NCBI GenBank assembly: GCA_947085405.1
Contig: CAMTWO010000014.1
Span: forward strand, 54,542-118,541
Reading direction: 5' to 3'
DNA length: 64,000 nt
Source of the DNA: JASEGV01 sp947085405
GTDB lineage: Bacteria; Bacteroidota; Ignavibacteria; UBA10030; BY39
The translations under genes and the position numbers were made by a program. The notes beneath the pieces were generated by a model. That model made no database searches. It was not told where the DNA came from and saw only the letters and a list, made by a program, of their open reading frames with translations. This document shows, piece by piece, positions 1-8,623 of this stretch (position 1 is its first letter; each line of letters opens with the position of its first letter).

Positions 1-6
1 ATCAGC

Positions 7-618
7 TTAAAATTTTGACCGGCTTTGCGAAACGACCTTTTTAATTTTCTTTTCACCGACCCATGCTTTACGGTTTGTTTCGATGTTCACCAATTCTAAA
101 TTTACCTGATAGTACTTTACTTTTACACCACCCGATTGGTCTAAAATAGTTGTAATGTCTCCGCGCAGCATAAAATCGGCGCCCGCCTCTTTCTGGAATT
201 TCTTCATGCTTTCGTCAGATGCAAATTCCTGTTGGTCTGTACGCTCATCGCGAACTTCCTGACGTTCTTCTTTGTTGGCTACAAAATTTACTCGCCCCGA
301 ATTAATAAGTTCTCGTTCAAGATTTTTTATAAAGGGAATAGTTGGGATATGCTCGCTGGAACGGTTTTTTACCGTACCCACTATAACATCGGGTTGTCTT
401 TTTTTCTCTCCTTTAAATTCACCTACCCATGGTCTGGAGAGTACGTCTGCAATCATCTCTTCAGCAACGAGTCGTGAATCTGTATCGTTCCAGTCGCCGC
501 TTAAGTCTATTGTAGTGGAGGGATCAACCCTTTCAACTGTTTTCGACGGACCGCAACCTCCGATGATAATGAGCGATAGCATTAAAAGCGTAATTAAAAA
601 TAATTCTGTTAATTTCAT
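7..618 (-). CDS. LpoB-like peptidoglycan synthase activator lipoprotein
   Basis: 203 residues. The N-terminus is a lipoprotein signal with lipobox-like IIIGGC, so Cys22 would be lipidated and the protein anchored in the outer membrane. The body (SRLVAEEMIADVLSRPW, then VIVGTVKNRSSEHIPT, then ADFMLRGDITTI and VNLELVNIETNRKAW) follows the LpoB / penicillin-binding-protein-activator family pattern. In enterobacteria LpoB stimulates the bifunctional synthase PBP1b; that role here is inferred from the family only. It is the last complete gene of a minus-strand run of envelope genes. Its start is preceded by a good ribosome-binding site (AAAAGGAG). The family call is fairly firm, the partner is unknown. 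Confidence 0.75.
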   Translation of the reverse strand: MKLTELFLITLLMLSLIIIGGCGPSKTVERVDPSTTIDLSGDWNDTDSRLVAEEMIADVLSRPWVGEFKGEKKRQPDVIVGTVKNRSSEHIPTIPFIKNLERELINSGRVNFVANKEERQEVRDERTDQQEFASDESMKKFQKEAGADFMLRGDITTILDQSGGVKVKYYQVNLELVNIETNRKAWVGEKKIKKVVSQSRSKF

Positions 619-670
619 AAAAATCTCCTTTTTATGTTAAAATTTACACTATAATATATAGTCTTTAATT

Positions 671-726
671 AATAAAACCAAATCCTAAAAGATGTTTTTC
701 AATTACATTTGGTCTTTATTTTTTTG
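671..726. terminator. Hairpin with T-tract, possible terminator
   Basis: AATAAAACCAAAT (671-683) pairs with ATTTGGTCTTTATT (707-720), with one bulged base, and a T-run follows on the plus strand. The stem is AT-rich. It lies between the LpoB-like gene start and a decayed gene tail, so it may end minus-strand transcription from the genes upstream. No termination data are available. Confidence 0.35.
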
Positions 727-729
727 ATA

Positions 730-927
730 CTATCTCACAAGTAAAAGTTTTTTAGTTTGTGTAAACGAGCCAACTTGCAATGGTTCGGTTGAACTCACCA
801 CAAGTCGATAAAAATAAACACCGCTCGACAATTTCGACCCATCAAAAATTACTTAGTGTTTTCCCACTTCTCGTTTCTCGTTGGCAAGCGGTGCCTTCTG
901 TACTTGGCTGTCATTGTATTTACAGAC
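730..927 (-). pseudogene. Decayed T9SS C-terminal sorting domain
   Basis: On the minus strand this stretch translates as an eroded version of the T9SS C-terminal domain of the large SBBP gene nearby. It reads ANEKREVGKH, an in-frame TAA, then VIFDGSKLSSGVYFYRL, and ends TKKLLLVR plus stop. The intact copy reads NEKREAGKHQVIFDGAKLSSGMYVYRL, so the stop is a CAA to TAA change. Upstream of it a weaker match (CKYND..Q for KVYNVLGQ) is still visible and then homology fades. The rest of the parent gene is gone. The neighbour upstream (999-1523) is unrelated, so this is a 3' gene remnant. Confidence 0.75.
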
Positions 928-998
928 CTACACATTACATAAAATTAACCAGGTACCGTTCAATTTCACAAAGAAAATCGGTATTTTTATATTATTTA

Positions 999-1523
999 TT
1001 AAAGCATGCGTATCATAAGTTGAATCGAAAACGCTTTCTTTTGTAGATCCAAAGCTGGAGCAATTCTAATATTATGGAAAAATGAAGTTTCACTCTTACC
1101 TTTAATGTGTTGTTCGTAGATTTCCGCCGACTTTGTGATAGAATTATTGCCCAATATCTCCAATGTTAGTGCTGGCACGAAGAGAGCCGCTCCAACAATG
1201 TAAAATACAGTCGTATTCGTTTTTTCGCCTTCTCTTTTACCCATGTCGGTGCCAAGCCCCCAGCCAATCGCGAAGCCGGCAGGAATACCTAAAACAAGAG
1301 CAACTGTTTTCATCGTTTTTCCAGAATTGTATTTTGACAGCGCCGGTTCGTAGAACGAGATGGCAGACTCATATCCTTCATCACCCAAATCATTCCATGA
1401 GGCACCATTCCAATATTTATTCTGTTCTTTATCATATTTGAAATCCCGCTGTGCTACCACAGTGACTGGCCATATCAGGGAGATAACCAAAGCCAATATT
1501 GTGAAACAAAGAATCGCTTTCAT
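999..1523 (-). CDS. Hypothetical secreted or membrane protein
   Basis: 174 residues. It begins with a clear signal peptide or membrane anchor (ILCFTILALVISLIWPVTVVAQ), and one or two further hydrophobic segments lie around residues 75-120 (VALVLGIPAGFAIGWGLG and FYIVGAALFVPALTL). A preceding segment, ESAISFYEPALSKYNSGKTMK, resembles the single repeat plus glycine-rich membrane segment of the 206-residue protein at 11334-11954 (KAVDFYKQSL and GTILMIVGGITVVAGYV). I do not recognise a family. It sits in the minus-strand envelope cluster. The start codon is preceded by AAGGAG. Confidence 0.6.
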   Translation of the reverse strand: MKAILCFTILALVISLIWPVTVVAQRDFKYDKEQNKYWNGASWNDLGDEGYESAISFYEPALSKYNSGKTMKTVALVLGIPAGFAIGWGLGTDMGKREGEKTNTTVFYIVGAALFVPALTLEILGNNSITKSAEIYEQHIKGKSETSFFHNIRIAPALDLQKKAFSIQLMIRML

Positions 1524-1574
1524 TTTTTAACTCCTTATGTTGTTGATATTTTTATATTTCTGTTTCGTACTCTC

Positions 1575-2249
1575 TTAGAAATAATAATTTAAAGAAATTG
1601 CTGAATATGTATAACTTAAATTTAGAGTAAGATCCAGGATTTGTTTTTCTGTAACAGTTCTATAATCTCCAATTATTGGATCATATACCTTAACATCTTC
1701 TGTTTGCTTATCCTCATAATTTAAAAGTAAAACACGGAGACCGAATTCACCGCCTAAACTAAAATTGTTACTGAAAAAGTACTCTGTTCTAAAACCTGAT
1801 TTAAATCCCCACATACTCAGTTTATCTGTAAATTTTTCTATTCCGACTTCCTCTTTCTGGTCAACAGTAATTATTGGTTTTGATATTTCAGCCATTAAGT
1901 AGGATTTAACGTCGTTCTTTCTAATTATACAATATTTCACACCGACAAGAGGGTTGTACATACTTATTGAAGCGTCCGATTTTTCATGTTTATCCTCTAA
2001 ACGATTGATATTATAATCCCATCGGGTTTCTGTTAACTCTGCGGAGATTCCAAGACGTATATAATCTAAGCCGAAGTATATTTGAAAATCGTTAGCAGTT
2101 TTGTAACCAAACGTTCCACCTGATATCCCTAAAAACTCCGGTTTAACGCCAAACATAAATTGACCGACCGGAGGTTCTTCAGTTTGGCTGATTAAAATTC
2201 CGCTATGCAGCACTGTCGCTGCAATCAAAATAAACATAATGTTTTTCAT
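1575..2249 (-). CDS. Predicted outer-membrane beta-barrel protein
   Basis: 224 residues with a signal peptide (MKNIMFILIAATVLHSGILISQ). The rest alternates in the manner of beta strands, e.g. FGYKTANDFQIYFGLDYIRLG and SLGGEFGLRVLLLNYE, and ends LTLNLSYTYSAISLNYYF. A terminal aromatic residue is typical of proteins folded by the Bam machinery. No enzymatic motif is seen, so it is most likely a small structural or transport barrel. Its signal peptide and 5' leader are nearly the same as those of the large SBBP gene at 2310-6488, although the mature proteins are unrelated. The ribosome-binding site is AAAGGAGAG. Confidence 0.65.
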   Translation of the reverse strand: MKNIMFILIAATVLHSGILISQTEEPPVGQFMFGVKPEFLGISGGTFGYKTANDFQIYFGLDYIRLGISAELTETRWDYNINRLEDKHEKSDASISMYNPLVGVKYCIIRKNDVKSYLMAEISKPIITVDQKEEVGIEKFTDKLSMWGFKSGFRTEYFFSNNFSLGGEFGLRVLLLNYEDKQTEDVKVYDPIIGDYRTVTEKQILDLTLNLSYTYSAISLNYYF

Positions 2250-2290
2250 TGTAGCTCTCCTTTAATTTAATATTTTGGATTTAGTGATTT
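2184..2290 (-). repeat. Duplicated leader plus signal-peptide segment, copy 1
   Basis: This segment covers the signal-peptide codons of the 224-residue barrel gene, its ribosome-binding site and about 40 bases upstream. It matches 6423-6530 closely: both contain GTCGCTGCAATCAAAA, TAATGTTTTTCATTGTA, CTCTCCTTTAATTTAATATT and TTAGTGATTTA. The sharing stops where the mature proteins begin. Confidence 0.75.
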
Positions 2291-2309
2291 ATTTTAAAAA
2301 ATATTTTCC

Positions 2310-5300
2310 TTATTTTAAGATTAAAAGTTTTTTCGAGTTTATAAAATTTGCAGCTTGGAGCCGGTAAACATACATACCACTCGATAATTTTGCACCATCG
2401 AAAATTACTTGGTGTTTTCCCGCTTCTCGTTTCTCATTTACTAATATTGCGACTTCTTGCCCTAGAACATTGTACACCTTCAGAGTTACGTGCGATGCTT
2501 TTGGCAACTCGTATCGTATTGTTGTGCTGGGGTTGAATGGGTTTGGGTAGTTTTGACCTAAAACGAATTTTTTCGGCATACTTGATTTACTTAGAAAATT
2601 TAGGCTGATTGAAGAATTCATATTGTGAATCTGAGTAAATCCGTCTGTGCAGAGTAATATCTCCCTCCCATCTATTATGAGTGATGCATTGTTGAACTTT
2701 TCATTAAATTCCCAATCGATTGTTACGGGCAATTCAGTCGAGGTAATTAATATTGGAAACACGAGTGTTTTTCCATCCTCCACAAATTCCACCCTCCGGT
2801 TTGATGCGAAGCGTGCATCAAATGAGCCAGCGGGCGGTAGTGGTGGTAATTCATATAAATCAACAAGAATGGGTTCTCGCGATATATACAACACTTGCTT
2901 ATTACCTCGTGCATCCTCGATAAGCAATTTCCCAGCATCCTGGAATATTGATGTTTGCGATAGTTTATTTGTTCCTCCACCACCTGATGAGTTGAGGAAT
3001 AATTGTCCGTCCATAGATACTTTGACCCAGTAGGCGCAACCCGGCTTGATTGTATCAGCAATATAATACCCTGCATAGTAGCCATAAAAGTCCGACCTAA
3101 TGATGTTGTCGGGTAACGTTACAATTGAGTTTTTAAGTATGGGAAATGTGGTTGAGCCAATGAGGTTCCAGCCTGTTTTTACAAAAATTGTATCGCTCAG
3201 AACAGGGTATCCTACATATGTTATTTCTGAAACTCCGGTCTTATTCCAGTAACCGATACGACGTTTCATTGTATCCGTAAGAATATAGTAGCCATCGAAA
3301 CTGAAGAGACTTTTCTTAATATATGGACAGAGAACATCTACAGGAAGGGAAATCATTTGCCAGCCCGTTCGATAGGTTGCTGAAATTAGCTGCATTCCCT
3401 CGCCACCAGTTCCAGTTCCTATAAGGTTTATAGTATCTGTTGAGGGTTTACCATTGTGCGTGAATATGATGCTTCCGAGTTTTCTACCAGCACTTAAAGG
3501 AGCGAAGGTTATTACAAATGTTGCACTTCTTCCTGGATAAATTGATGCTTGGATAGGTGAGACAAGAAAGTTAGAATTGTCTGCCTGAACATTACTGATG
3601 TTCAATAAACCGGAGCCTGTATTTTCTATGACTAAGTTCTTTGTTGACCGACAAGAAACTTCCAAGGTGTCGAATAACAACGACATTGTGGATGAAAAGA
3701 AACCAGGAAATTGCCGGTACTTGAGTGTCATATAACTGTAACCTTCTTGCCAGTTTTTGTACCCAGTGATGTAAACATTCCCCGATGGATCAATAATTAA
3801 GTCACTTGGTTCATACCAATTACTTCCTAATTCATCATATTGGGTAACCCATTGCTCGACACCTGAATTATTATATTTGATTATTATATATTTATGGGAA
3901 TGGCTCATTCCTGCAATATACACACTACCTGATACATCTACAGCAAGCTTGCTTGGTTCATAAATTCCATTATATCTGGCAACCCACTGTTGAACACCTG
4001 CATTGTTGTATTTGATTGTTGCTAAACTCCCTATGTCGGATTGACTATAACCCGACACAAACACATTTCCAATTGCATCAACACCAATAGCGTACGATTT
4101 ATCTATGTAATTATATGGTCCATTATAAAGGGCAACCCACTGTTGGACACCTGAACTGTTGTATTTGATTGTTGTATAATCCCATACAGTCAATGCTCCA
4201 ACATAACTATAACCTGTCACATAGACATTCCCAAAGTCATCGACACTCATATCATATACATTATCTTGATCGTTACCAATTCCATTATAGCGGGCAATCC
4301 ACTGTTGGACTCCTGCTGAGTTGTATTTGATCGTGGCATAATCGTAGTTCGAACCCAAACCCGCACTTTGTCCCGTCACATACACATTACCCAACTCATC
4401 AACATGAAGGTCTTTTGTTATGTCATGACCATTCCCTGTTCCATTGTATCGAGCGACCCACTGCTGGACTCCTGATGAATTGTATTTAACTGTGACGTAA
4501 TCAAGGCCCGTGCCTGAACCGTTACTAGATCCCGTCACATAGACATTACCCGATCCATCAATGGTAAGGGCGGTTGCATAGTCCTCAGAATTTCCCGTTC
4601 CATTGTAGCGAGCGACCCAGTGTTGGGCACCAAAACTGTTATATTTTATTGTCGCATAATCATAGTTTGTGCTTGATCCATAACTATATCCAGTTACATA
4701 CACATTCCCTAATGCATCCACGACAATGGAACTTGCCCCATCCGTACCATTCCCCGGTCCGTTATATCGGGCAACCCATTGCTCGACGCCTTCACTGTTA
4801 TATTTGATAGTGATATAGTCCTCATTACCACGACCTGTCACATATACATTCCCTGCAACATCTATACAGAGTGCATATCCAAAATCCTCACTGTAAGAAT
4901 AACCATATGCATTGTATCGAGCATGCCATTGTTCAACACCCGAACTGTCGTATTTAATTGTTGCAAAGTCAGAGTTTGTGCGTGATCCCAAACTTATTCC
5001 TGTTGCGTACACATTCCCAAATGTATCGACATGGAGGTCAGTCGCAACGTCATCACCTCCTATACCATGATATCGGGCGATCCACTGTTGGATACCTGAA
5101 CTATTATATTTGATGGTTACATAATCATTTTTTGTATTTATGTCATAACTATATCCTGTTATGTACACATTACTTGATACATCTACATAGAGATCAACTA
5201 CGATGTCATCTTCAGTCTCCGTTCCATTATATTGAGCGATCCACTGTTGGATACCCGAACTATTATATTTGATTGTTACATAATTATTTTTCGTATATAA

Positions 5301-6488
5301 ATCATAACTAAATCCTGATACGTACACATTACCCGATGCATCTACATGTATTTCAGTTGACACGTCATCACCATGTCCTGTCCCGTTGTATATAGCAACC
5401 CACTGTCGGATACCTGAACTGCTATATTTAATAGTTGTGTAATCCTGTTTTGTGCCTCTATCGTAAGTACTACCCGTCACATACACATTACCCAATGCAT
5501 CTACATAAAGGGCTGTCGCTTTGTCAATACCACTCCAAAGTCCATTATATCTGGCAACCCACTGCTCGACTCCTGAACTGTTATATTTAATTGTCGCATA
5601 GTCATAATTATAAGGATCAGACGAATCAGATCCACTATATCCTGTCACATACACATTCCCAGATGTATCTATGCCTAAGGCAGACACCTCATCATCTCCG
5701 CCATTCCCCCCGTATCGGACGACCCACTGTTCTACACCAGAATTGTTATATTTAATTGTTAAATAATCATTTTTTGTACTTATGTCATAGCTATATCCCG
5801 TAACGTACACGCTACCCAATGCATCGACCTTCATGGATACTATTTTGTCAGTACCATTTCCTGGTCCATTGTATCGTGAAACCCATTGCTCTACACCAGA
5901 ACTGTTATATTTTATCGTTGCATAGTCATAGCCGGTGCTTGACCCTTGACTCAATCCTGCCACATACACATTCCCAGATGTATCTATAGATAAGGCAACT
6001 ACCTCGTCATCACCATTTCCTGGTCCATTGTAGCTGGAAACCCATACAACAGCTCCTGTACTGTTATACTTAATTGTTAGAAAATCATTTCCCGTACCAA
6101 TACCACAGCTTGAACCACCTACGTACACGTTACCTTGCCCGTCAACTGCAATGGAATATGCAGAATCGGAGGAGGAATTCATACCAGAAGAGTAGAGTGC
6201 TTCCCATTCCAGTTCAATAGGTTTACCAAGCGTTGAGCTTTGTTGAATCGGATAGCTTTGTGTGTCAGTCTCTTTCATAAATTGTTGTGCCATCGCTGAG
6301 TGGTGTGCCTCCAATTGCCGCATACCTCGTGGGTGCCGAGGTGCATAACTGTCTTGCGATAGCATTTGTGCTCTTTCTTCTCTCGGTTGTTCAACTTGAC
6401 TGTTCACCTTCCTCTCCTGTATCTGGCTTATCAAAATGCCATTCTGCAGCAATGTCGCTGCAATCAAAAATATTATAATGTTTTTCAT
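2310..6488 (-). CDS. Secreted SBBP beta-propeller repeat protein with T9SS sorting domain
   Basis: 1392 residues. Order of parts: signal peptide (1-22); a linker; from about residue 93 to 924, sixteen repeats of about 52 residues with the core GNVYVTG..DYATIKYNSSGVQQWVARYNG, which is the SBBP (beta-propeller) pattern; about 930-1020 an Ig-like ASPM/Hydin-type domain (LVIENTGSGLLNISNV); about 1030-1165 a GW-containing module (TGWQMISLPV, KTGWNLIGST); and a type IX secretion C-terminal domain from about 1310 (NYPNPFNPSTTIRYELP, LKVYNVLGQEV, ending KLLILK). It should be exported across the outer membrane and attached to the surface or released. SBBP proteins have no single known function. Repeats differ slightly in length (9, 14 and 15 are short). 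The reading frame is intact. Confidence 0.9.
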   Translation of the reverse strand: MKNIIIFLIAATLLQNGILISQIQERKVNSQVEQPREERAQMLSQDSYAPRHPRGMRQLEAHHSAMAQQFMKETDTQSYPIQQSSTLGKPIELEWEALYSSGMNSSSDSAYSIAVDGQGNVYVGGSSCGIGTGNDFLTIKYNSTGAVVWVSSYNGPGNGDDEVVALSIDTSGNVYVAGLSQGSSTGYDYATIKYNSSGVEQWVSRYNGPGNGTDKIVSMKVDALGSVYVTGYSYDISTKNDYLTIKYNNSGVEQWVVRYGGNGGDDEVSALGIDTSGNVYVTGYSGSDSSDPYNYDYATIKYNSSGVEQWVARYNGLWSGIDKATALYVDALGNVYVTGSTYDRGTKQDYTTIKYSSSGIRQWVAIYNGTGHGDDVSTEIHVDASGNVYVSGFSYDLYTKNNYVTIKYNSSGIQQWIAQYNGTETEDDIVVDLYVDVSSNVYITGYSYDINTKNDYVTIKYNSSGIQQWIARYHGIGGDDVATDLHVDTFGNVYATGISLGSRTNSDFATIKYDSSGVEQWHARYNAYGYSYSEDFGYALCIDVAGNVYVTGRGNEDYITIKYNSEGVEQWVARYNGPGNGTDGASSIVVDALGNVYVTGYSYGSSTNYDYATIKYNSFGAQHWVARYNGTGNSEDYATALTIDGSGNVYVTGSSNGSGTGLDYVTVKYNSSGVQQWVARYNGTGNGHDITKDLHVDELGNVYVTGQSAGLGSNYDYATIKYNSAGVQQWIARYNGIGNDQDNVYDMSVDDFGNVYVTGYSYVGALTVWDYTTIKYNSSGVQQWVALYNGPYNYIDKSYAIGVDAIGNVFVSGYSQSDIGSLATIKYNNAGVQQWVARYNGIYEPSKLAVDVSGSVYIAGMSHSHKYIIIKYNNSGVEQWVTQYDELGSNWYEPSDLIIDPSGNVYITGYKNWQEGYSYMTLKYRQFPGFFSSTMSLLFDTLEVSCRSTKNLVIENTGSGLLNISNVQADNSNFLVSPIQASIYPGRSATFVITFAPLSAGRKLGSIIFTHNGKPSTDTINLIGTGTGGEGMQLISATYRTGWQMISLPVDVLCPYIKKSLFSFDGYYILTDTMKRRIGYWNKTGVSEITYVGYPVLSDTIFVKTGWNLIGSTTFPILKNSIVTLPDNIIRSDFYGYYAGYYIADTIKPGCAYWVKVSMDGQLFLNSSGGGGTNKLSQTSIFQDAGKLLIEDARGNKQVLYISREPILVDLYELPPLPPAGSFDARFASNRRVEFVEDGKTLVFPILITSTELPVTIDWEFNEKFNNASLIIDGREILLCTDGFTQIHNMNSSISLNFLSKSSMPKKFVLGQNYPNPFNPSTTIRYELPKASHVTLKVYNVLGQEVAILVNEKREAGKHQVIFDGAKLSSGMYVYRLQAANFINSKKLLILK
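3715..6190 (-). repeat. Sixteen-copy coding repeat array (about 156 bp each)
   Basis: Within the SBBP gene the codons for VYVTG...TIKYNSSG..QW.ARYNG recur sixteen times. The third and variable positions differ between copies, and copies vary from about 47 to 56 residues. The array is therefore old and under protein-level selection rather than a recent slippage product. Copies 9 to 12 are close to one another. Confidence 0.85.
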
Positions 6489-6530
6489 TGTAACTCTCCT
6501 TTAATTTAATATTTTATATTTAGTGATTTA
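6423..6530 (-). repeat. Duplicated leader plus signal-peptide segment, copy 2
   Basis: Partner of 2184-2290. It spans the signal-peptide codons, the ribosome-binding site and the upstream A/T-rich stretch of the SBBP gene. The two signal peptides read MKNIIIFLIAATLLQNGILI and MKNIMFILIAATVLHSGILI. A promoter may be included in the shared part, but none can be assigned with certainty. Confidence 0.75.
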
Positions 6531-6570
6531 ATTGTTTTCCATTTTCTTAATGTGTGAGTTTGCGTAAACA

Positions 6571-6738
6571 TCATCTCAACAATAAAAATTTTCTAGTTTG
6601 CGTAAATTTATCAGTGACTAAACGATAAAAATAAATACCGCCGCCATAAGGTCCGTTGGTTTGCACCCATTGACCCTTCGTGCTGCCTGTTAATAATGCA
6701 AGCACAATTACAATCTTAATATAACTTCGAATAAACAT
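6571..6738 (-). pseudogene. T9SS protein reduced to signal peptide plus terminal tail
   Basis: 55 codons. The first part is a signal peptide (MFIRSYIKIVIVLALLTG), followed by GQWVQTNGPYGG, a start often seen in mature T9SS-secreted proteins of this group. It then passes directly into GIYFYRLVTDKFTQTRKFLLLR, the last strand of a T9SS C-terminal domain. Nothing lies between, so a large internal in-frame deletion is the simplest reading. The start was chosen at 6738 because it has GGAG upstream and is only one base from the neighbouring gene stop at 6740. It may still be translated as a very short secreted peptide. Confidence 0.7.
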
Positions 6739-6739
6739 A

Positions 6740-7300
6740 TTATTTGCTCCTCTCTTGTTTTTTATCTTTTTGTTCATGTTTAAATTTATAATAATATCGT
6801 TGGGCATGTATCGCACCAACTAATGTTCCGCCTATTCCACCTAAAGACGCAGAAGCAAGTGTAGCTAATGCTGCCCCCGCGGCTGCAATGCCCCCATCAT
6901 GACCCCCACCCGCTTCAAATGGGTTTATAAAAACTATTCCTAATAAGAGCCCACCCACCATTCCATAACCCAAACCTTTTAGTGCACCTAAAAAATGATT
7001 TTTAGCGACTACTGTTTTAACATCTTTTATATGGACGGTATTTTTAATATTCGATTTTTGATCAATCCATTTAGCAGTATCGTTCTCAATTCTAAAATTG
7101 TAGCCGTAGTATTCTGTACTGTCGGATACAATTATACATACCGTCTCGCCCGATAATTCGTCGTTAATTTCCGAGTAGATAAAATCAGTTTTCGGTGATT
7201 CATACGGTGTAACTAAATAAGTTGATGAACAACCAATTAACTGAAAACTTATTGATATTAATGTTATAAATACCAAGTACCTATTATTAAATATTTTCAT
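6740..7300 (-). CDS. Putative lipoprotein with glycine-zipper membrane segment
   Basis: 186 residues. A lipobox (SFQLIGCSS) gives a lipidated Cys24. Residues about 100-165 are rich in Gly and Ala (LKGLGYGMVGGLLLGIVF, AAGAALATLASASLGGIGG), a glycine-zipper-like membrane segment, and the tail is charged (KHEQKDKKQERSK). The middle (VCIIVSDSTEYYGYNFRIEND..VHIKDVKTVV) resembles the short beta module at the start of the two barrels at 12707-14618. It is in the envelope cluster, eight bases after the next gene upstream. Specific function unknown. Confidence 0.6.
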   Translation of the reverse strand: MKIFNNRYLVFITLISISFQLIGCSSTYLVTPYESPKTDFIYSEINDELSGETVCIIVSDSTEYYGYNFRIENDTAKWIDQKSNIKNTVHIKDVKTVVAKNHFLGALKGLGYGMVGGLLLGIVFINPFEAGGGHDGGIAAAGAALATLASASLGGIGGTLVGAIHAQRYYYKFKHEQKDKKQERSK

Positions 7301-7308
7301 ATAAGCTC

Positions 7309-8595
7309 CTACTCTATTTCATAAATATTTATCTTAACTCCAATAGTAAAAGAAATTTGACCCGCTAAACCATCCCACTCTGTGGATAATGGTAATTTTT
7401 CGGTTGCCATTTTATGTATTCCGTTATAACAAATTGTTAAATCGAACATCCAACTCGGTAAATAGGATGGTAAATATATATACGATACATTTATTGCCCA
7501 TGAAGGTTTGCTGAAATTTTGAGAAACGGTATGCTTGAAGCTTTTTTGTTTTATATCGTTGATATATTCTTCGCGAAGTAAATCTGCTTTCTCGAAAAAA
7601 CTCATATAACGTATTTCACCACCGATAGCAAGACAATAGAAACCTTCGTCACTGTCTGGATTTAAGACTGTTACATAGCGAGTTCCGATACCGAATGAAA
7701 AAAATCGGAGCCATGACTTTTGCGGAATCTCCTTCACCACTTCATAGTCAAGTGAACTTAACATTGTAGTAGTAACATAATCGAGTTTAGGTTTTCCGTC
7801 ATACCAGCCGTATTCAGCAAATCCTAAGATTTGAAATCTATGTTCAATAAATATACCTCCATAAAGTCTTGGCAGTAATCCGGTTTCATATTCATGGTTT
7901 TCGCCGGAGAATGTTGTTCCGGCACCAAACGAAAACCCCAGATACCAGAATGAATTTCCCGACCGATCTTCAATATAGATTGGTTCATAATAATTTCGGG
8001 TTGGTGCATCCGCTTTCAACTTTGGGACTGGTTCAACAAATATTTTTTGAGGGGGGATTATATTTACACGTTGAGCGGTTAATGTATCTTGTGTCTGCCC
8101 TTCTTTTTGAAACTCTGTTTTTGTAGTATCTCTTAACGACTGTAACGTTACCCTTGGCAAGGGTTTCAGCTCTACATCGCGATAGTATGATGTGTCGGAT
8201 TTGGGAATATCTTTAATAATTTTTTCTATATATTCTTCCTCCTTCTTGGCAATAGTTGATTCCTCAGAATCTTCGCTATCTGAAAATAAATTTGTAAAAA
8301 AGCTCGAAAGGCATCCTGAAAAACATGATCCTAAGAATGTGTCTGCTTCATCACCAGATTCGGTTGGAGTAGTTCTGGTAGTAGTTCCGGTTTTGGGTAC
8401 ACGTGTTGTCTTTGGCTCTTCCCTTCGTGTTCTCTTAGTTGTGTCTCTTTGTTGTAAGTATTCCATACCCATCCCACTCTCATTAATGGAAATTTCAATG
8501 ATAAACGGTTTATTTTCTCGCTCGGTACAAATAGCTTTGTTAGCAAGCATTATCATAAAGCTAAGAGCGAAGGCAAAATAAAAATAGTTACTCAT
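7309..8595 (-). CDS. Outer-membrane barrel protein, paralogue A
   Basis: 428 residues. It has an N-terminal signal segment, then a low-complexity region (LQQRDTTKRTRREEPKTTRVP, Thr/Ser/Pro rich) and an acidic stretch (FSDSEDSEESTIAKKEEEY). A C-terminal half of alternating strands follows (WYLGFSFGAGTTFSG, LGFAEYGWYDGKPKLDYVTT, FFSFGIGTRYV), which looks like an 8- to 12-stranded barrel. The first 60 residues and the barrel match the upstream neighbour at 8624-10081. Both lie 5' to 3' in one transcription unit. Likely a porin-like or surface protein; no ligand can be named. Confidence 0.6.
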   Translation of the reverse strand: MSNYFYFAFALSFMIMLANKAICTERENKPFIIEISINESGMGMEYLQQRDTTKRTRREEPKTTRVPKTGTTTRTTPTESGDEADTFLGSCFSGCLSSFFTNLFSDSEDSEESTIAKKEEEYIEKIIKDIPKSDTSYYRDVELKPLPRVTLQSLRDTTKTEFQKEGQTQDTLTAQRVNIIPPQKIFVEPVPKLKADAPTRNYYEPIYIEDRSGNSFWYLGFSFGAGTTFSGENHEYETGLLPRLYGGIFIEHRFQILGFAEYGWYDGKPKLDYVTTTMLSSLDYEVVKEIPQKSWLRFFSFGIGTRYVTVLNPDSDEGFYCLAIGGEIRYMSFFEKADLLREEYINDIKQKSFKHTVSQNFSKPSWAINVSYIYLPSYLPSWMFDLTICYNGIHKMATEKLPLSTEWDGLAGQISFTIGVKINIYEIE

Positions 8596-8623
8596 TTTAA
8601 ATTCTCCTTATCATTACTATTAC

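Noticed and set aside
272..640. Plus-strand open frames of 81 and 122 codons over the LpoB-like gene
   Set aside because: They are shadows of the minus-strand lipoprotein gene, with no ribosome-binding site and no recognisable protein pattern.
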